DNA of 64,000 nucleotides from Streptomyces aurantiogriseus (GTDB lineage: Bacteria; Actinomycetota; Actinomycetes; Streptomycetales; Streptomycetaceae): positions 1-64,000 of the forward strand of contig NZ_BMSX01000039.1 in assembly GCF_014649375.1 (NCBI RefSeq), read 5' to 3'. Below are positions 32,117 to 39,327 of the stretch, piece by piece. The position numbers were made by a program, and so were the translations under genes. Under the pieces are notes generated by a model. It did not search any database, was not told the DNA's origin, and saw nothing but the letters and a program-made list of their open reading frames with translations. Every line of letters begins with the position of its first letter. Position 1 is the first letter of the stretch.

Positions 32117-32983
32117 TCAGAGCGCCTTGCGGGTCTCGGAACGGACCTTGAGGGTGGTCTCGGCGGCCGCTTCGAGGTCGACGTCGGAGGGGGACTGAGT
32201 GACGGTCTCCGCGGTGATCTCGGCGACCACGGCCGCCGTGTTGCCGTCCGCCCAGGCGCAGACCGGGTACGTCAGCGTCGTGCCGAGTTCTTTCTGGGTG
32301 ACGACCTCGCAGGTGACCGTGACGTCCGAACCGCCGGGACGGAAGTCCTTCGGCTGCACGGCCACCGTGAGACCGTCGGCCTCGCCGACGCCCTTCAGCA
32401 TGCTGTCGCGGCCCTCGTCCGTGTTCTGGAACCGGCCGTACATCCCCGAGACGAGCAGTGCGCCCTCGTTCTCGTCACCGCCGAGGGCGTACTGGCCGAC
32501 CGTGGAGTCGGTGACCTTGGCGTCCCAGGCACCGTCCATCTCCTCCTCGATCTTCTGACCTTCGGTGTCGGAGAGGTCGTCGGTGAGTTCGTAGCGGCCG
32601 TCGAGCAGGGTCTTGGGCAGGGTGAGCTGGTACTCGGCCTCGGGGAAGTTGCTTTCGACGCCGGCCCCGATCACCGCGAGCGCCACCACGGCCGCGACGA
32701 CCACACCGACGACGCCGCCCACGATGCCGAGGACAAGCCCGATCCGCCGCTTCTTGGGGGGCGGCGCCATGGGCGGTGCGCCCCAGCCGTAGGGCTGCGG
32801 GGGGTGGGGGGCGCCGTACGGCGGCTGCTGGCCGTAGGGGGTCTGTGGGGGCTGTGGCCCCTGCTGGCCGTACGGGCCCTGCGGGGGTTGAGGGGGTTGC
32901 GGCCCCTGCTGGCCGTGGGGGCTCTGAGGCCCATAGGGGTTCTGCGGCCCGTAGGGGCTCTGAGGTGGTGGAGGCGTGGACAC
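32117..32983 (-). CDS. Single-pass membrane protein with Pro/Gln-rich cytoplasmic domain
   Basis: A 288-residue protein of unknown function. The first 75 residues are repeats of PYGPQ/PYGQQ/GPQPP type, likely disordered and cytoplasmic, ending in PPPKKRR. One membrane helix follows (IGLVLGIVGGVVGVVVAAVV). The extracellular part, about 180 residues, is acidic with two cysteines (TVTCEVV and PVCAWAD) and a ...DGNTAAVVAEI pattern. This layout is common among actinobacterial secreted sensors and lipoprotein-like proteins, but I do not recognise a named domain. It is monocistronic. Confidence 0.8.
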   Translation of the reverse strand: MSTPPPPQSPYGPQNPYGPQSPHGQQGPQPPQPPQGPYGQQGPQPPQTPYGQQPPYGAPHPPQPYGWGAPPMAPPPKKRRIGLVLGIVGGVVGVVVAAVVALAVIGAGVESNFPEAEYQLTLPKTLLDGRYELTDDLSDTEGQKIEEEMDGAWDAKVTDSTVGQYALGGDENEGALLVSGMYGRFQNTDEGRDSMLKGVGEADGLTVAVQPKDFRPGGSDVTVTCEVVTQKELGTTLTYPVCAWADGNTAAVVAEITAETVTQSPSDVDLEAAAETTLKVRSETRKAL

Positions 32984-33170
32984 CTCAGAACGTTACTCCA
33001 TGTGTGTGACACCCCATCCTTCGGCGACCGGCGCCCGGGTCTTGCACTTCCCCGAGGCATCGACGCCTCCGCCGAACGAAAAAAGGACCCTGCCATGGAC
33101 GGGATTACGGCTGCCTCAGCACGGACGCCGGTTCATCGTGCTCGCGCCGACCTAGTGGGCCTTCCGAGGT

Positions 33171-33641
33171 TCAGCCGAGCCAGGCGAGTGGGTCTTCCTC
33201 GTCCTCCCCGGATGCCCGGACCGTCGTAAAGATGAGAGGGACTCCCAACTCTGCAAGACCTGCAAGAGTGTCTGGCGAGATATAGAGCCCCGATCCTGAC
33301 TCGGCAACGCCTGACACATCGACCTTCACCAATGTTCCCGCCTTCTTCAGCGCATCGAGCGCCGGCTTGCGGGGGCTGAGGAATCCGATAAGTTCTGCGG
33401 CCTGTTCGTCGGCGCTTTTAGAGCGTCGCTCGTCAACGGTGAGCGTGGCCCAGCCGGGGCCGGAATAGATACCCACACCTTCGAACGAAGGGAACTCTTC
33501 ACTGTCAGCGAGTTGCAACTCGGCAATCAGGGAAGCAGAATCCACTTTCTGACCTGATACAACCAGGGACGTGCTCAAGTCACCCCAAGGCTTCAATTTC
33601 GCCACAGGTTCCATTTCCATGACTGCTCTCTCAGCGTTCAT
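33171..33641 (-). CDS. Immunity-like protein, DUF4279-like (second of a tandem pair)
   Basis: A protein of 149 to 156 residues; ATG 33620, after GAGAG, is as likely a start as 33641. It begins LSTSLVVSGQKVDSASLIAE and ends VKVDVSGVAESGSGLYISPD followed by LAELGVPLIFTTVRA. The same pattern occurs in the gene directly upstream (SLVIKGRDLHPEEITPFL, then ALQPEEIKRIAILGFPLTV), so the two look like diverged tandem copies. The fold pattern resembles DUF4279, a family seen near polymorphic toxins. Its 5' end overlaps the upstream gene by 11 bp if 33641 is used. It is less GC-rich than its chromosomal surroundings, which suggests transfer. Confidence 0.6.
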   Translation of the reverse strand: MNAERAVMEMEPVAKLKPWGDLSTSLVVSGQKVDSASLIAELQLADSEEFPSFEGVGIYSGPGWATLTVDERRSKSADEQAAELIGFLSPRKPALDALKKAGTLVKVDVSGVAESGSGLYISPDTLAGLAELGVPLIFTTVRASGEDEEDPLAWLG

Positions 33642-34044
33642 TCATACTGGCTGCAACCGTGAGCGGGAACCCCAGGATTGCGATTCGCTTGATTTCTTCC
33701 GGTTGAAGAGCAAGAGTGGATTCGTTTCCGGAGAATCCGAGCAGGCTGACGGTCACCTCATATCCCTGTTCAGCCAGCTGCCTGAGCTCGGTCCGCTTCC
33801 GTTCCGCGGTAGAAAGGATGCTGTCCAACTGTTCGTGAAAGTTCCGGCTGGTGCGCTCGTCGCAGCTGATCCTCCACTGTCCATCGATCTCGCCCGGGCG
33901 GCCCCATTTACTGGGCCCTGGATTGCGCACACCAGTGGGCCCAATATCAAGGAAAGGTGTGATCTCTTCGGGGTGGAGATCCCTTCCCTTGATGACGAGT
34001 GACACGTCCGTCAAAACCCAGTGGCGCTCTTCCGTCACATCCAT
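33631..34044 (-). CDS. DUF4279-like immunity protein (first of a tandem pair)
   Basis: A 137-residue acidic protein: VLTDVSLVIKGRDLHPEEIT, FLDIGPTGVRNPG, then GQWRISCDERTSRNFHEQLD and the C-terminal LALQPEEIKRIAILGFPLTV. The start at 34044 is chosen because GAGGAG lies 6 nt upstream; the same frame is open far upstream, but only because the toxin remnant was frameshifted into it. The match to DUF4279 is by pattern. It lies just downstream of a decayed toxin gene, the usual place for an immunity gene, and presumably neutralised it. Confidence 0.65.
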   Translation of the reverse strand: MDVTEERHWVLTDVSLVIKGRDLHPEEITPFLDIGPTGVRNPGPSKWGRPGEIDGQWRISCDERTSRNFHEQLDSILSTAERKRTELRQLAEQGYEVTVSLLGFSGNESTLALQPEEIKRIAILGFPLTVAASMNER

Positions 34045-34690
34045 ACAGGGCTCCTCACAGGTCAAGTCATCCTGGCTCCAGCAGCTCTCCCAGCTGCTTC
34101 CTTTGGGCAAAGGTCGTCGAGTTCTCGAACACACTGAAACCACCGGCGCCGACGAAACGGGAGGCGCCAACGTATAGTTTGGAATTCGGTCGCCCGCATG
34201 GAATGTCTCCGAATACCCTCCCGGGTAGACGCCGCGCTCGACGGTCAGGCCGTTGAGGCCGGGAAGTTGGTCGCCGTGTTGCACGCAGAAAGAAATCGAA
34301 GTTCCCTCCGGAACCACGATGTCGCCGGCTCCGAATTCGATGTAGCCATGCCCCGCGAAGACTTTCTCCCCGTCCGGGCGGCCACCAGCAAGCACCCGGT
34401 CCGCATAGTAACGGCCATCAGTGTCCGGCCATTTCTGGTTCACTATCTGCGGGTTGGATTCGCGCAGTTCCTGCATGACGTCGGCACGCTCGGGCATGGC
34501 GTCCCCGGAACCTCTGGCGGCCTCACGCTCGAGGCCCTCCCGCGCTCCACGCTGCGCCGCCGACTCCAGGCCCTCCTTTGTCGCCATGCGCAGTCCGCCG
34601 CGGGCCAGACCGGTGCCTTTGGTGCCGAGCAGTTCCGGGAGGAGACGGCCGATGAATTCGGAGGGGTCCTTCTCGAAGCCGTCGACGACG
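34045..34690 (-). pseudogene. Truncated, frameshifted polymorphic toxin (Stv-like C-terminal domain)
   Basis: The 3' part of a toxin gene. It starts abruptly near 34690 at VVDGFEKDPSEFIGRLLPEL, a segment typical of Streptomyces toxins located before the effector, and runs through GARGGLR-like basic sequence into an effector containing VFAGHGYIEFGAGDIVVPEG and IPNYTLAPP. That pattern recalls the putative adhesin Stv domain. Near 34160 the frame is broken: the expected end FSVFENSTTFAQRKQLGELL is read in another frame and stops about 25 bp before the immunity start. The N-terminal bulk of the toxin is absent, cut at the junction with an integrase fragment. No start codon is supported. Confidence 0.65.
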
Positions 34691-34694
34691 GCAC

Positions 34695-35445
34695 GTGGCT
34701 GCCCTCGTGGACCCGCCCACGGTCGACGAGACCGAGGCGAACCCGGCCACGACCGACGAGGCAAAGGCGTTCCTGGAGGCGGCCTCCAAGCGACCGACCT
34801 TCATGCGCTGGTGCGTGGGCGTCGGCATGGGTTTCCGGCAGGGCGAGACCCTGGGCCTCAGGTGGCCGTACGTCGATCTCGACAACGAACTGTTCCACCC
34901 CCAATGGCAGATCCGCGACTCACCTGGCGCCACGGCTGCAAAGACCCCCACGTCTGTGGCGACCGCCTCCACCGTTTCGACCCGTGCGAGTCCGACTGCA
35001 AGGCGCACAAGAATGACAAGCGCGGATGTCCCAAGCCTTGCCCGAAAGGCTGCACGAAGCACGCGAGTGCCTGCCCCGACCGAAAGGGCGGAGGTCTCGT
35101 CTTCACCCGGCCCAAGACGAAGAAGAGCCGGAACGCCGTGCCCATCCCGCCGCCGTTCATCCCCTACCTGCGCGAGCACAAGGCGCAGCAGGAGGGAGCG
35201 GGCGGCCGAGGGTGACGAGTGGCAGGAACACGAACTCGTCTTCACCCGGCCGGACAGTCGTCCCCTCGATCCACGACAGGACCGGAAGGAGTTCAAGGAG
35301 CTGTTGTCAGAAGCCTGTATCGACGACAGCCGCCTGTACGACGGCAGCCGCCACACGGCCGGCACGATCCTCAACGAACTTGGGGTGGACATGCCGACCA
35401 TCATGGAGATCCTCCGGCACACCCAGATCAAGAGGGCTGGCCGCC
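34695..35445 (+). pseudogene. Integrative-element tyrosine recombinase, fragment A
   Basis: An AICE-type integrase broken by two single-base indels. Box I survives (GMGFRQGETLGLRWPYVDL). Near 34918 a base is lost and the frame moves to RLTWRHGCKDPHVCGDRLHR, then a Cys-rich insert (CESDCKAHKNDKRGCPKPCP and further) typical of actinomycete integrative-element integrases. Near 35195 an extra G restores the first frame at EWQEHELVFTRPDSRPLDPR. It continues to GSRHTAGTILNELGVDMPTI and stops matching after HTQIK. The N-terminal arm-binding part and the catalytic Tyr segment are missing. Confidence 0.8.
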
Positions 35446-35587
35446 GGAAGGCATCCGGGTCTGCTTGGTCGAGCCAGGATTCGGGGCGCCTGCCGCCAGT
35501 TGATATGCGATCACCATCCGGGCGTCCTAGCGTGGAAGGGGGTACCAACCCAGGAATGCCCGGTGCGCAAGCGATTCGAGGCATGTC

Positions 35588-35890
35588 ATGTATATGATAC
35601 GCGAAGTCTTCCAAGCTGAGCGCGGAAAGGCGCCGGAGATAGTTGCGGCGTTCAACATCCTCGGCGCGATCTTCGATCAGATGGGCTACCAGAACCGGCG
35701 AATCTACGTCGACTACGCCGGCCCCATGGACACAGTTGTCTGCCAGTGGGAAGTCGAAGACCTCCATGACTATTTCACGAAGGAGCGACAGTTCTTCGTG
35801 AATCCGGATGCGGAGACGCAGGCACTGATCGACGCGTTCAACAACAACGCAAAATCCGGCTACAAGGAGATCTACGAGGTCATCCTGTAG
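35588..35890 (+). CDS. Small hypothetical protein, possibly a dimeric alpha/beta barrel
   Basis: A 100-residue protein I do not recognise by name. MYMIREVFQAERGKAPEIVA at the start, IYVDYAGPMDTVVCQWEVED in the middle and YKEIYEVIL at the end give the beta-alpha-beta-beta-alpha-beta order of dimeric alpha/beta barrel proteins (NIPSNAP or antibiotic monooxygenase type). A second in-frame ATG at 35594 is possible; GAGG is 8-14 nt upstream. It lies between the integrase fragment and the IS left end and looks intact, so it may be a cargo gene. Confidence 0.6.
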   Translation: MYMIREVFQAERGKAPEIVAAFNILGAIFDQMGYQNRRIYVDYAGPMDTVVCQWEVEDLHDYFTKERQFFVNPDAETQALIDAFNNNAKSGYKEIYEVIL

Positions 35891-35902
35891 CTAAGGGTGC
35901 GT

Positions 35903-35929
35903 CTAAGGGTTGTCCCGTAAACGATCTCC
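35903..35929 (+). repeat. Left terminal inverted repeat of the IS
   Basis: Begins CTAAGGGTTGTCCCGTAAAC and pairs with 36999-37025 at 23 of 27 positions. The mismatches are at positions 11, 19, 20 and 26 of the repeat. Confidence 0.82.
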
Positions 35930-35932
35930 GTC

Positions 35933-36313
35933 TCAGGCTCGTCGGGGGTAGTCAGGATGATCGGCGTAAGGTGAGGCGAGGTCGAGCAGGTCGTCGCATG
36001 GCCAGGTCTCGCCGTCGAACTGGCAGTCATCGCGGTTGTCCCACGGAAGTTCGGGGTCGCCCGCGGCTGGACTGAGCACATGGCGGGCCAGAACGCGTCG
36101 CTTGGCCTCGACCTCCCGCAGAACGCGAGCCGGGTCGTGTAGCGCCACGTGTAGGGCGATCGTGGGATGGAACCCGGAGAGTTCCCCTTGGCCGAAGTCG
36201 ACCGTGTGCCCGTGAGCGGTCCACTCCCCGCATCCGTCACCATCACAGCGTCGGGCCAGATCGGCCTCCTCGTCCAGCCGTGCGTTGAGGAACGTCACCA
36301 GCTCTTGACTCAT
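35933..36313 (-). CDS. DUF6221 family protein
   Basis: A 126-residue soluble protein. It has the marks of DUF6221, common in Streptomyces and its phages and integrative elements: an N-terminal LVTFLNARLDEEADLARR, a central HDPARVLREVEAKRRVLARH, and a C-terminal LASPYADHPDYPRRA. The function is unknown. It ends 3 bp inside the left IS repeat and is enclosed by the IS repeats, so it appears to be a passenger. It was not disrupted and has an intact frame. Confidence 0.82.
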   Translation of the reverse strand: MSQELVTFLNARLDEEADLARRCDGDGCGEWTAHGHTVDFGQGELSGFHPTIALHVALHDPARVLREVEAKRRVLARHVLSPAAGDPELPWDNRDDCQFDGETWPCDDLLDLASPYADHPDYPRRA

Positions 36314-36412
36314 AGGGTCATCCTGGACGATGCGCCGGGCGGGGTCGTCTGATTTCCATGGTGCGGGCAGGCTGTGGCCGGCCCGCAGTGGAATGATCTT
36401 GATGTGGTTGGT

Positions 36413-36956
36413 GTGATCACGGCGTCGGAGCCGTCCTGGATAGCCCCGTTCACCGGGCTGAGCCCGCGCACATTCGGCCAGTTGGTAGGGCAGCTGCGCC
36501 GGGAGGCTGCGGACACGCCAGGCCGGGGCCGGCCGTGGAAGCTGCCGCTGGAGGACCGGGTACTGCTGGTGGCTGCGTATTGGCGGACGAATCTCACGCT
36601 GCGGCAGCTGGCCCCGCTGTTTGGGGTGTCGAAATCGGCCGCCGACCGCATGATTTCACCACCTCGGGCCGAAGCTGGCCCTGCAGCCGCGCAAGCGATT
36701 CGCGAAGGACGCTGTGTTGATCGTGGACGGCACCCTGGTACCCACCCGCGATCACAACGTCGCCGAACAGCCCAAGAACTACCGAAACTCCACCAACCAT
36801 CAGGTCGTCATTGACGCCGATACCCGCCTGGTGGTCGTGGTCGGCCGCCCACTGCCGGGCGACTGCAACGACTGCCGGGCCTGGGCCGAGTCCGGCGCCA
36901 AGGCCGCCGTCGGCAAGACCACCACGACCCTCCACAACCTCAATCTCGCTGAATAG
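36413..36956 (+). pseudogene. IS5-family transposase, frame-broken and internally deleted
   Basis: The N-terminal HTH region is in one frame: FTGLSPRTFGQLVGQLRREA, then RPWKLPLEDRVLLVAAYWRT and LTLRQLAPLFGVSKSAADRM. After 36650 the protein continues in another frame: LGPKLALQPRKRFAKDAVLI, VDGTLVPTRDH (first catalytic Asp) and NHQVVIDADTRLVVVVGRPL. It then jumps from GAKAAVGKTTT directly to LHNLNLAE and stop. That last block resembles the normal C-terminus, so the stretch carrying the second Asp and the Glu is deleted. The frame change could be programmed, as in some IS5 subgroups, but the deletion alone makes it inactive. Start is taken as GTG 36413. Confidence 0.8.
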
Positions 36957-36998
36957 GCAACAAGACCAGACCTCGACCGACTGCACCCCCACGAACCT

Positions 36999-37025
36999 GA
37001 AGATCACTTACGGGTCAACCCTTAG
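36999..37025 (-). repeat. Right terminal inverted repeat of the IS
   Basis: Read on the minus strand it begins CTAAGGGTTGACCCGTAAGT. It follows the transposase stop by 42 bp, a normal distance for an IS end. Confidence 0.82.
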
Positions 37026-37070
37026 CAAGAACACGCTGATTCCGTTTGCCGACCGGCCGGATGCGCTGTG

Positions 37071-37406
37071 AACTCGCCTGTGGAGACCGGCGGCCGTCCT
37101 TCGGGAGCGCCCAGAACGGGACTCGGGATCGGGTCGGCATTCCGGCAGGTAGCGGGCGAGATGGACATGCCGACGATCATGGAGGTCCTGGGGCACACCC
37201 AGATCAGCCAGACCCGCCGGTACGTCCAGGGCCGATCGCACCTGTCGAAGGACGCCATACGCCGCATGGGCGACACCTTCATGCCGCGGCCGGCACCCGC
37301 CCCGGAACCTCAGTCGGAGTCCCGTCCGGAACCGTCCGTTGAGACCAGAATTGAGACCACGGACAGCCGCGTAGCCCGCGCCCGCTGCCGTCGTCGCGTC
37401 CATTGA
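37071..37406 (+). pseudogene. Integrative-element tyrosine recombinase, fragment B (C-terminus)
   Basis: The C-terminal end of an AICE-type integrase, in one frame to its natural stop. EMDMPTIMEVLGHTQISQTR is followed by RYVQGRSHLSKDAIRRMGD with the nucleophilic Tyr, then a Pro/Glu/Arg-rich tail. It repeats the last 14 or so residues of fragment A (VDMPTIMEILRHTQ), so it belongs to a second integrase gene or a duplicated end. The codons before about 37140 do not look like integrase. It stops 46 bp before the 3' end of tRNA-Thr, the usual position of int next to its attachment site. Confidence 0.78.
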
Positions 37407-37410
37407 ACGA

Positions 37411-37445
37411 AAAAGCCCAGCTCAGACACTGTCTGGGCTGGGCTT
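37411..37445 (-). terminator. Terminator of tRNA-Thr
   Basis: On the minus strand, a stem of about 15 pairs (37413-37427 with 37431-37445; arm AAGCCCAG/CTGGGCTT) with a 3-nt loop is followed by a run of five U residues. It is 6 bp past the tRNA 3' end. Confidence 0.88.
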
Positions 37446-37451
37446 AGAAAG

Positions 37452-37525
37452 AGCCGCCTTCGGGATTCGAACCCGAGACCTACGCATTACGAGTGCGTTG
37501 CTCTGGCCATCTGAGCTAAGGCGGC
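37452..37525 (-). tRNA. tRNA-Thr (anticodon CGT)
   Basis: A complete cloverleaf can be folded: acceptor GCCGCCT/AGGCGGC, D arm GCTC/GAGC, anticodon stem ACGCA/TGCGT with loop CTCGTAA (anticodon CGT, reads ACG Thr), and T arm TCGGG-TTCGAAT-CCCGA. Discriminator is U and the CCA end is not encoded. An integrase fragment lies directly past its 3' end, so this tRNA is the likely attachment site of the decayed integrative element. I found no second copy of its 3' half in the window. Confidence 0.95.
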
Positions 37526-37632
37526 GCGCCGTCCGCACCATGGTGCGGTCAGCAACATCGGTAAGTCTACACAGTTTCGAGGGGTGCTCCGTACCACCCC
37601 CGGAGCCGGCCGTTCCGTGGGTGGCCGCGGGG

Positions 37633-39204
37633 CTATGAGCAGCGCTTTCCGCTCGCCGGAGGCGTCCCGTGGAGGAGGTAGGCGTTGATCGTGGAGTCGA
37701 TGCAGCCGCTGCCGCGGCCGTAGGCGGTGTGGCCGTCGCCCCGGTAGGTGAGGAGGCGGGCCGAGGAGAGCTGACGGGAGAGGGACTGGGCCCAGCGGTA
37801 GGGGGTCGCGGGGTCGCGGGTGGTGCCGACGACGACGATCGGGGCCGCGCCCTTGGCCGCGATGCGGCGGGGCTCGCCGGTGGGCGCGACCGGCCAGTAG
37901 GCGCAGTTCAGGGAGGCCCAGGCGAGGCCCTCGCCGAAGACCGGGGATGCCTTCTCGAACGTGGGCAGCGCTCGGCGGACCTCGTCGGGACTGTCGAAGG
38001 CGGCCGGCAGGTCCAGGCAGTTCACGGCCGCGTTGGCGAACATCAGGTTCGAGTAGTGGCCCTTGTCGTCACGCTCGTAGTAACTGTCGGAGAGGGCGAG
38101 CAGCCCGGCGCCGTCCTTCTCCTCCATCGCCGCGGTCAGCGCCTCCCGCAGCTGGCCCCAGGCGCTCTGGTCGTACATCGCCGCGATCACGCCGGTGGTG
38201 GCGAGCGACTCGGTGAGCCTGCGGCCGTCCGCGTCACCGGTGGGCAGAGGCCGCGCGTCGAGCCGCTCGAAGAAGGCCTTGAGGTTCTTGCCGACCTCGC
38301 CCGCCTTGCTGCCCAGCGGGCAGTCCGGCTGCCGCACGCAGTCCTTCGCGAACGACTGGAACGCCGTCTCGAAGCCCGCCGTCTGGTCCAGGTTCATCTG
38401 CCGGGCGGGCAGCGACGGGTCCATGGCCCCGTCCAGCACCAGCCGCCCCACCCGCTCCGGGAACAGCCCCGCGTACGTCGCCCCGAGGAACGTCCCGTAC
38501 GACGCCCCCACATACGTCAGCCTGCGGTCCCCGAGCGCCGCGCGCAGGACGTCCATGTCGCGGGCCGCCTCGACGGTGGAGACGTGCCGCAGCAGGCGGG
38601 GCGACTGCGCTCCGCACCCCTCCGCGAACTCCTTGTACGCCCCGACGAGTTCGCCCGTCTCCCGCTGGTCGTCGGGTGTCACGTCCGTCTGCGTGTACGA
38701 GTCCATCTCGCGCCCGTCGAGACACTCCACGGGCTCGCTGCGGGCCACGCCCCGCGGATCGACGGCGACCATGTCGTAGCGGGCGCGGACCCCGGCCGGG
38801 TAGCCCAGGCCGGCGTACTGCTGGAGGTAGCCGATCGCGGAGCCGCCCGGTCCGCCCGGGTTCACGAGCAGCGAGCCGAGCCGCTTGCCCGGGCCCGTCG
38901 CCTTCTTGCGGGCCACGGCGAGCCGGACATCGCCTGCGCCGGGCCGGTCGTAGTCGAGCGGCGCCTTCAGCGTGGCGCACTCGAACCCGGGGACACCGCA
39001 GGCGCGCCAGCTCAGCTTCTGCCCGTAGTACGGCGAGAGCGCGGACGGCGTGGCCCGGGGCAGCGCGGCCAGCCCCGCCTCCGCCGCGGCCGGGGTCGCG
39101 GGACTCGTAGCACCCCCGGAGGAGCAGGCGGAGACGAGCAACGCGGCGAGGGAGAGAAGGGTGACGCCGGTGCGGGACCTACGGGGGGAGCGCCTGATGT
39201 ACAT
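37633..39204 (-). CDS. Secreted tripeptidyl-aminopeptidase-like alpha/beta hydrolase (SlpD/SlpE/Tap type)
   Basis: A 523-residue exported lipoprotein. The signal is MYIRRSPRRSRTGVTLLSLA ending in the lipobox LVSAC. The alpha/beta hydrolase part has the oxyanion segment LLVNPGGPGGSA, nucleophile Ser235 in GASYGTFLG, the acid in GTTRDPATPY, and the His in GDGHTAYGRGSGC. The C-terminal TAP-like domain is Cys-rich (GSGCIDSTINAYLLHG). Enzymes of this family (S33) cut tripeptides from protein N-termini outside the cell and feed peptides to uptake systems. Start 39204 gives the correct signal peptide; the ribosome site is weak. Leftward, it is followed by the tRNA. Confidence 0.9.
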   Translation of the reverse strand: MYIRRSPRRSRTGVTLLSLAALLVSACSSGGATSPATPAAAEAGLAALPRATPSALSPYYGQKLSWRACGVPGFECATLKAPLDYDRPGAGDVRLAVARKKATGPGKRLGSLLVNPGGPGGSAIGYLQQYAGLGYPAGVRARYDMVAVDPRGVARSEPVECLDGREMDSYTQTDVTPDDQRETGELVGAYKEFAEGCGAQSPRLLRHVSTVEAARDMDVLRAALGDRRLTYVGASYGTFLGATYAGLFPERVGRLVLDGAMDPSLPARQMNLDQTAGFETAFQSFAKDCVRQPDCPLGSKAGEVGKNLKAFFERLDARPLPTGDADGRRLTESLATTGVIAAMYDQSAWGQLREALTAAMEEKDGAGLLALSDSYYERDDKGHYSNLMFANAAVNCLDLPAAFDSPDEVRRALPTFEKASPVFGEGLAWASLNCAYWPVAPTGEPRRIAAKGAAPIVVVGTTRDPATPYRWAQSLSRQLSSARLLTYRGDGHTAYGRGSGCIDSTINAYLLHGTPPASGKRCS

Positions 39205-39327
39205 CCCGCGAGCGTAACTCTGAGCGACGGAATGAATGCGGTACGTGCGGGAGGTGCCACGGACGAGTGACGCCGTCAACCGGCTGGGACCGTGGCGAAG
39301 AACCAGCAGGGAACCCGCGGCCGGACC

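Larger units (their letters stand above)
35903..37025. mobile_element. Internally deleted IS5-type element with 27-bp inverted repeats and a passenger gene
   Basis: The ends are a 27-bp inverted-repeat pair at 35903-35929 and 36999-37025 that match at 23 of 27 positions; the left end starts CTAAGGGTTGTCCCGTAAAC. If the outer CTA is partly target, a 2-bp TA duplication fits both sides. Inside are a DUF6221 gene pointing left and an IS5-type transposase pointing right, with a frame break and an internal deletion. About 450 bp and the DUF6221 gene lie between the left repeat and the transposase start, which is unusual for an IS. Confidence 0.75.

Noticed and set aside
33631..34764. One long protein joining the Stv-like toxin and the DUF4279-like protein
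   Set aside because: The join exists only because a frame break moved the toxin into the immunity frame; the immunity gene has its own ribosome site at 34050-34058.
35440..37150. Weak inverted similarity between the sequence after integrase fragment A and that before fragment B
   Set aside because: Aligned by eye at only about half identity with gaps, not above what GC-rich DNA can give by chance.
37452..37525. A complete integrated element bounded by attL and attR
   Set aside because: I found no second copy of the tRNA 3' half in the window, so only one end or a scar can be supported.
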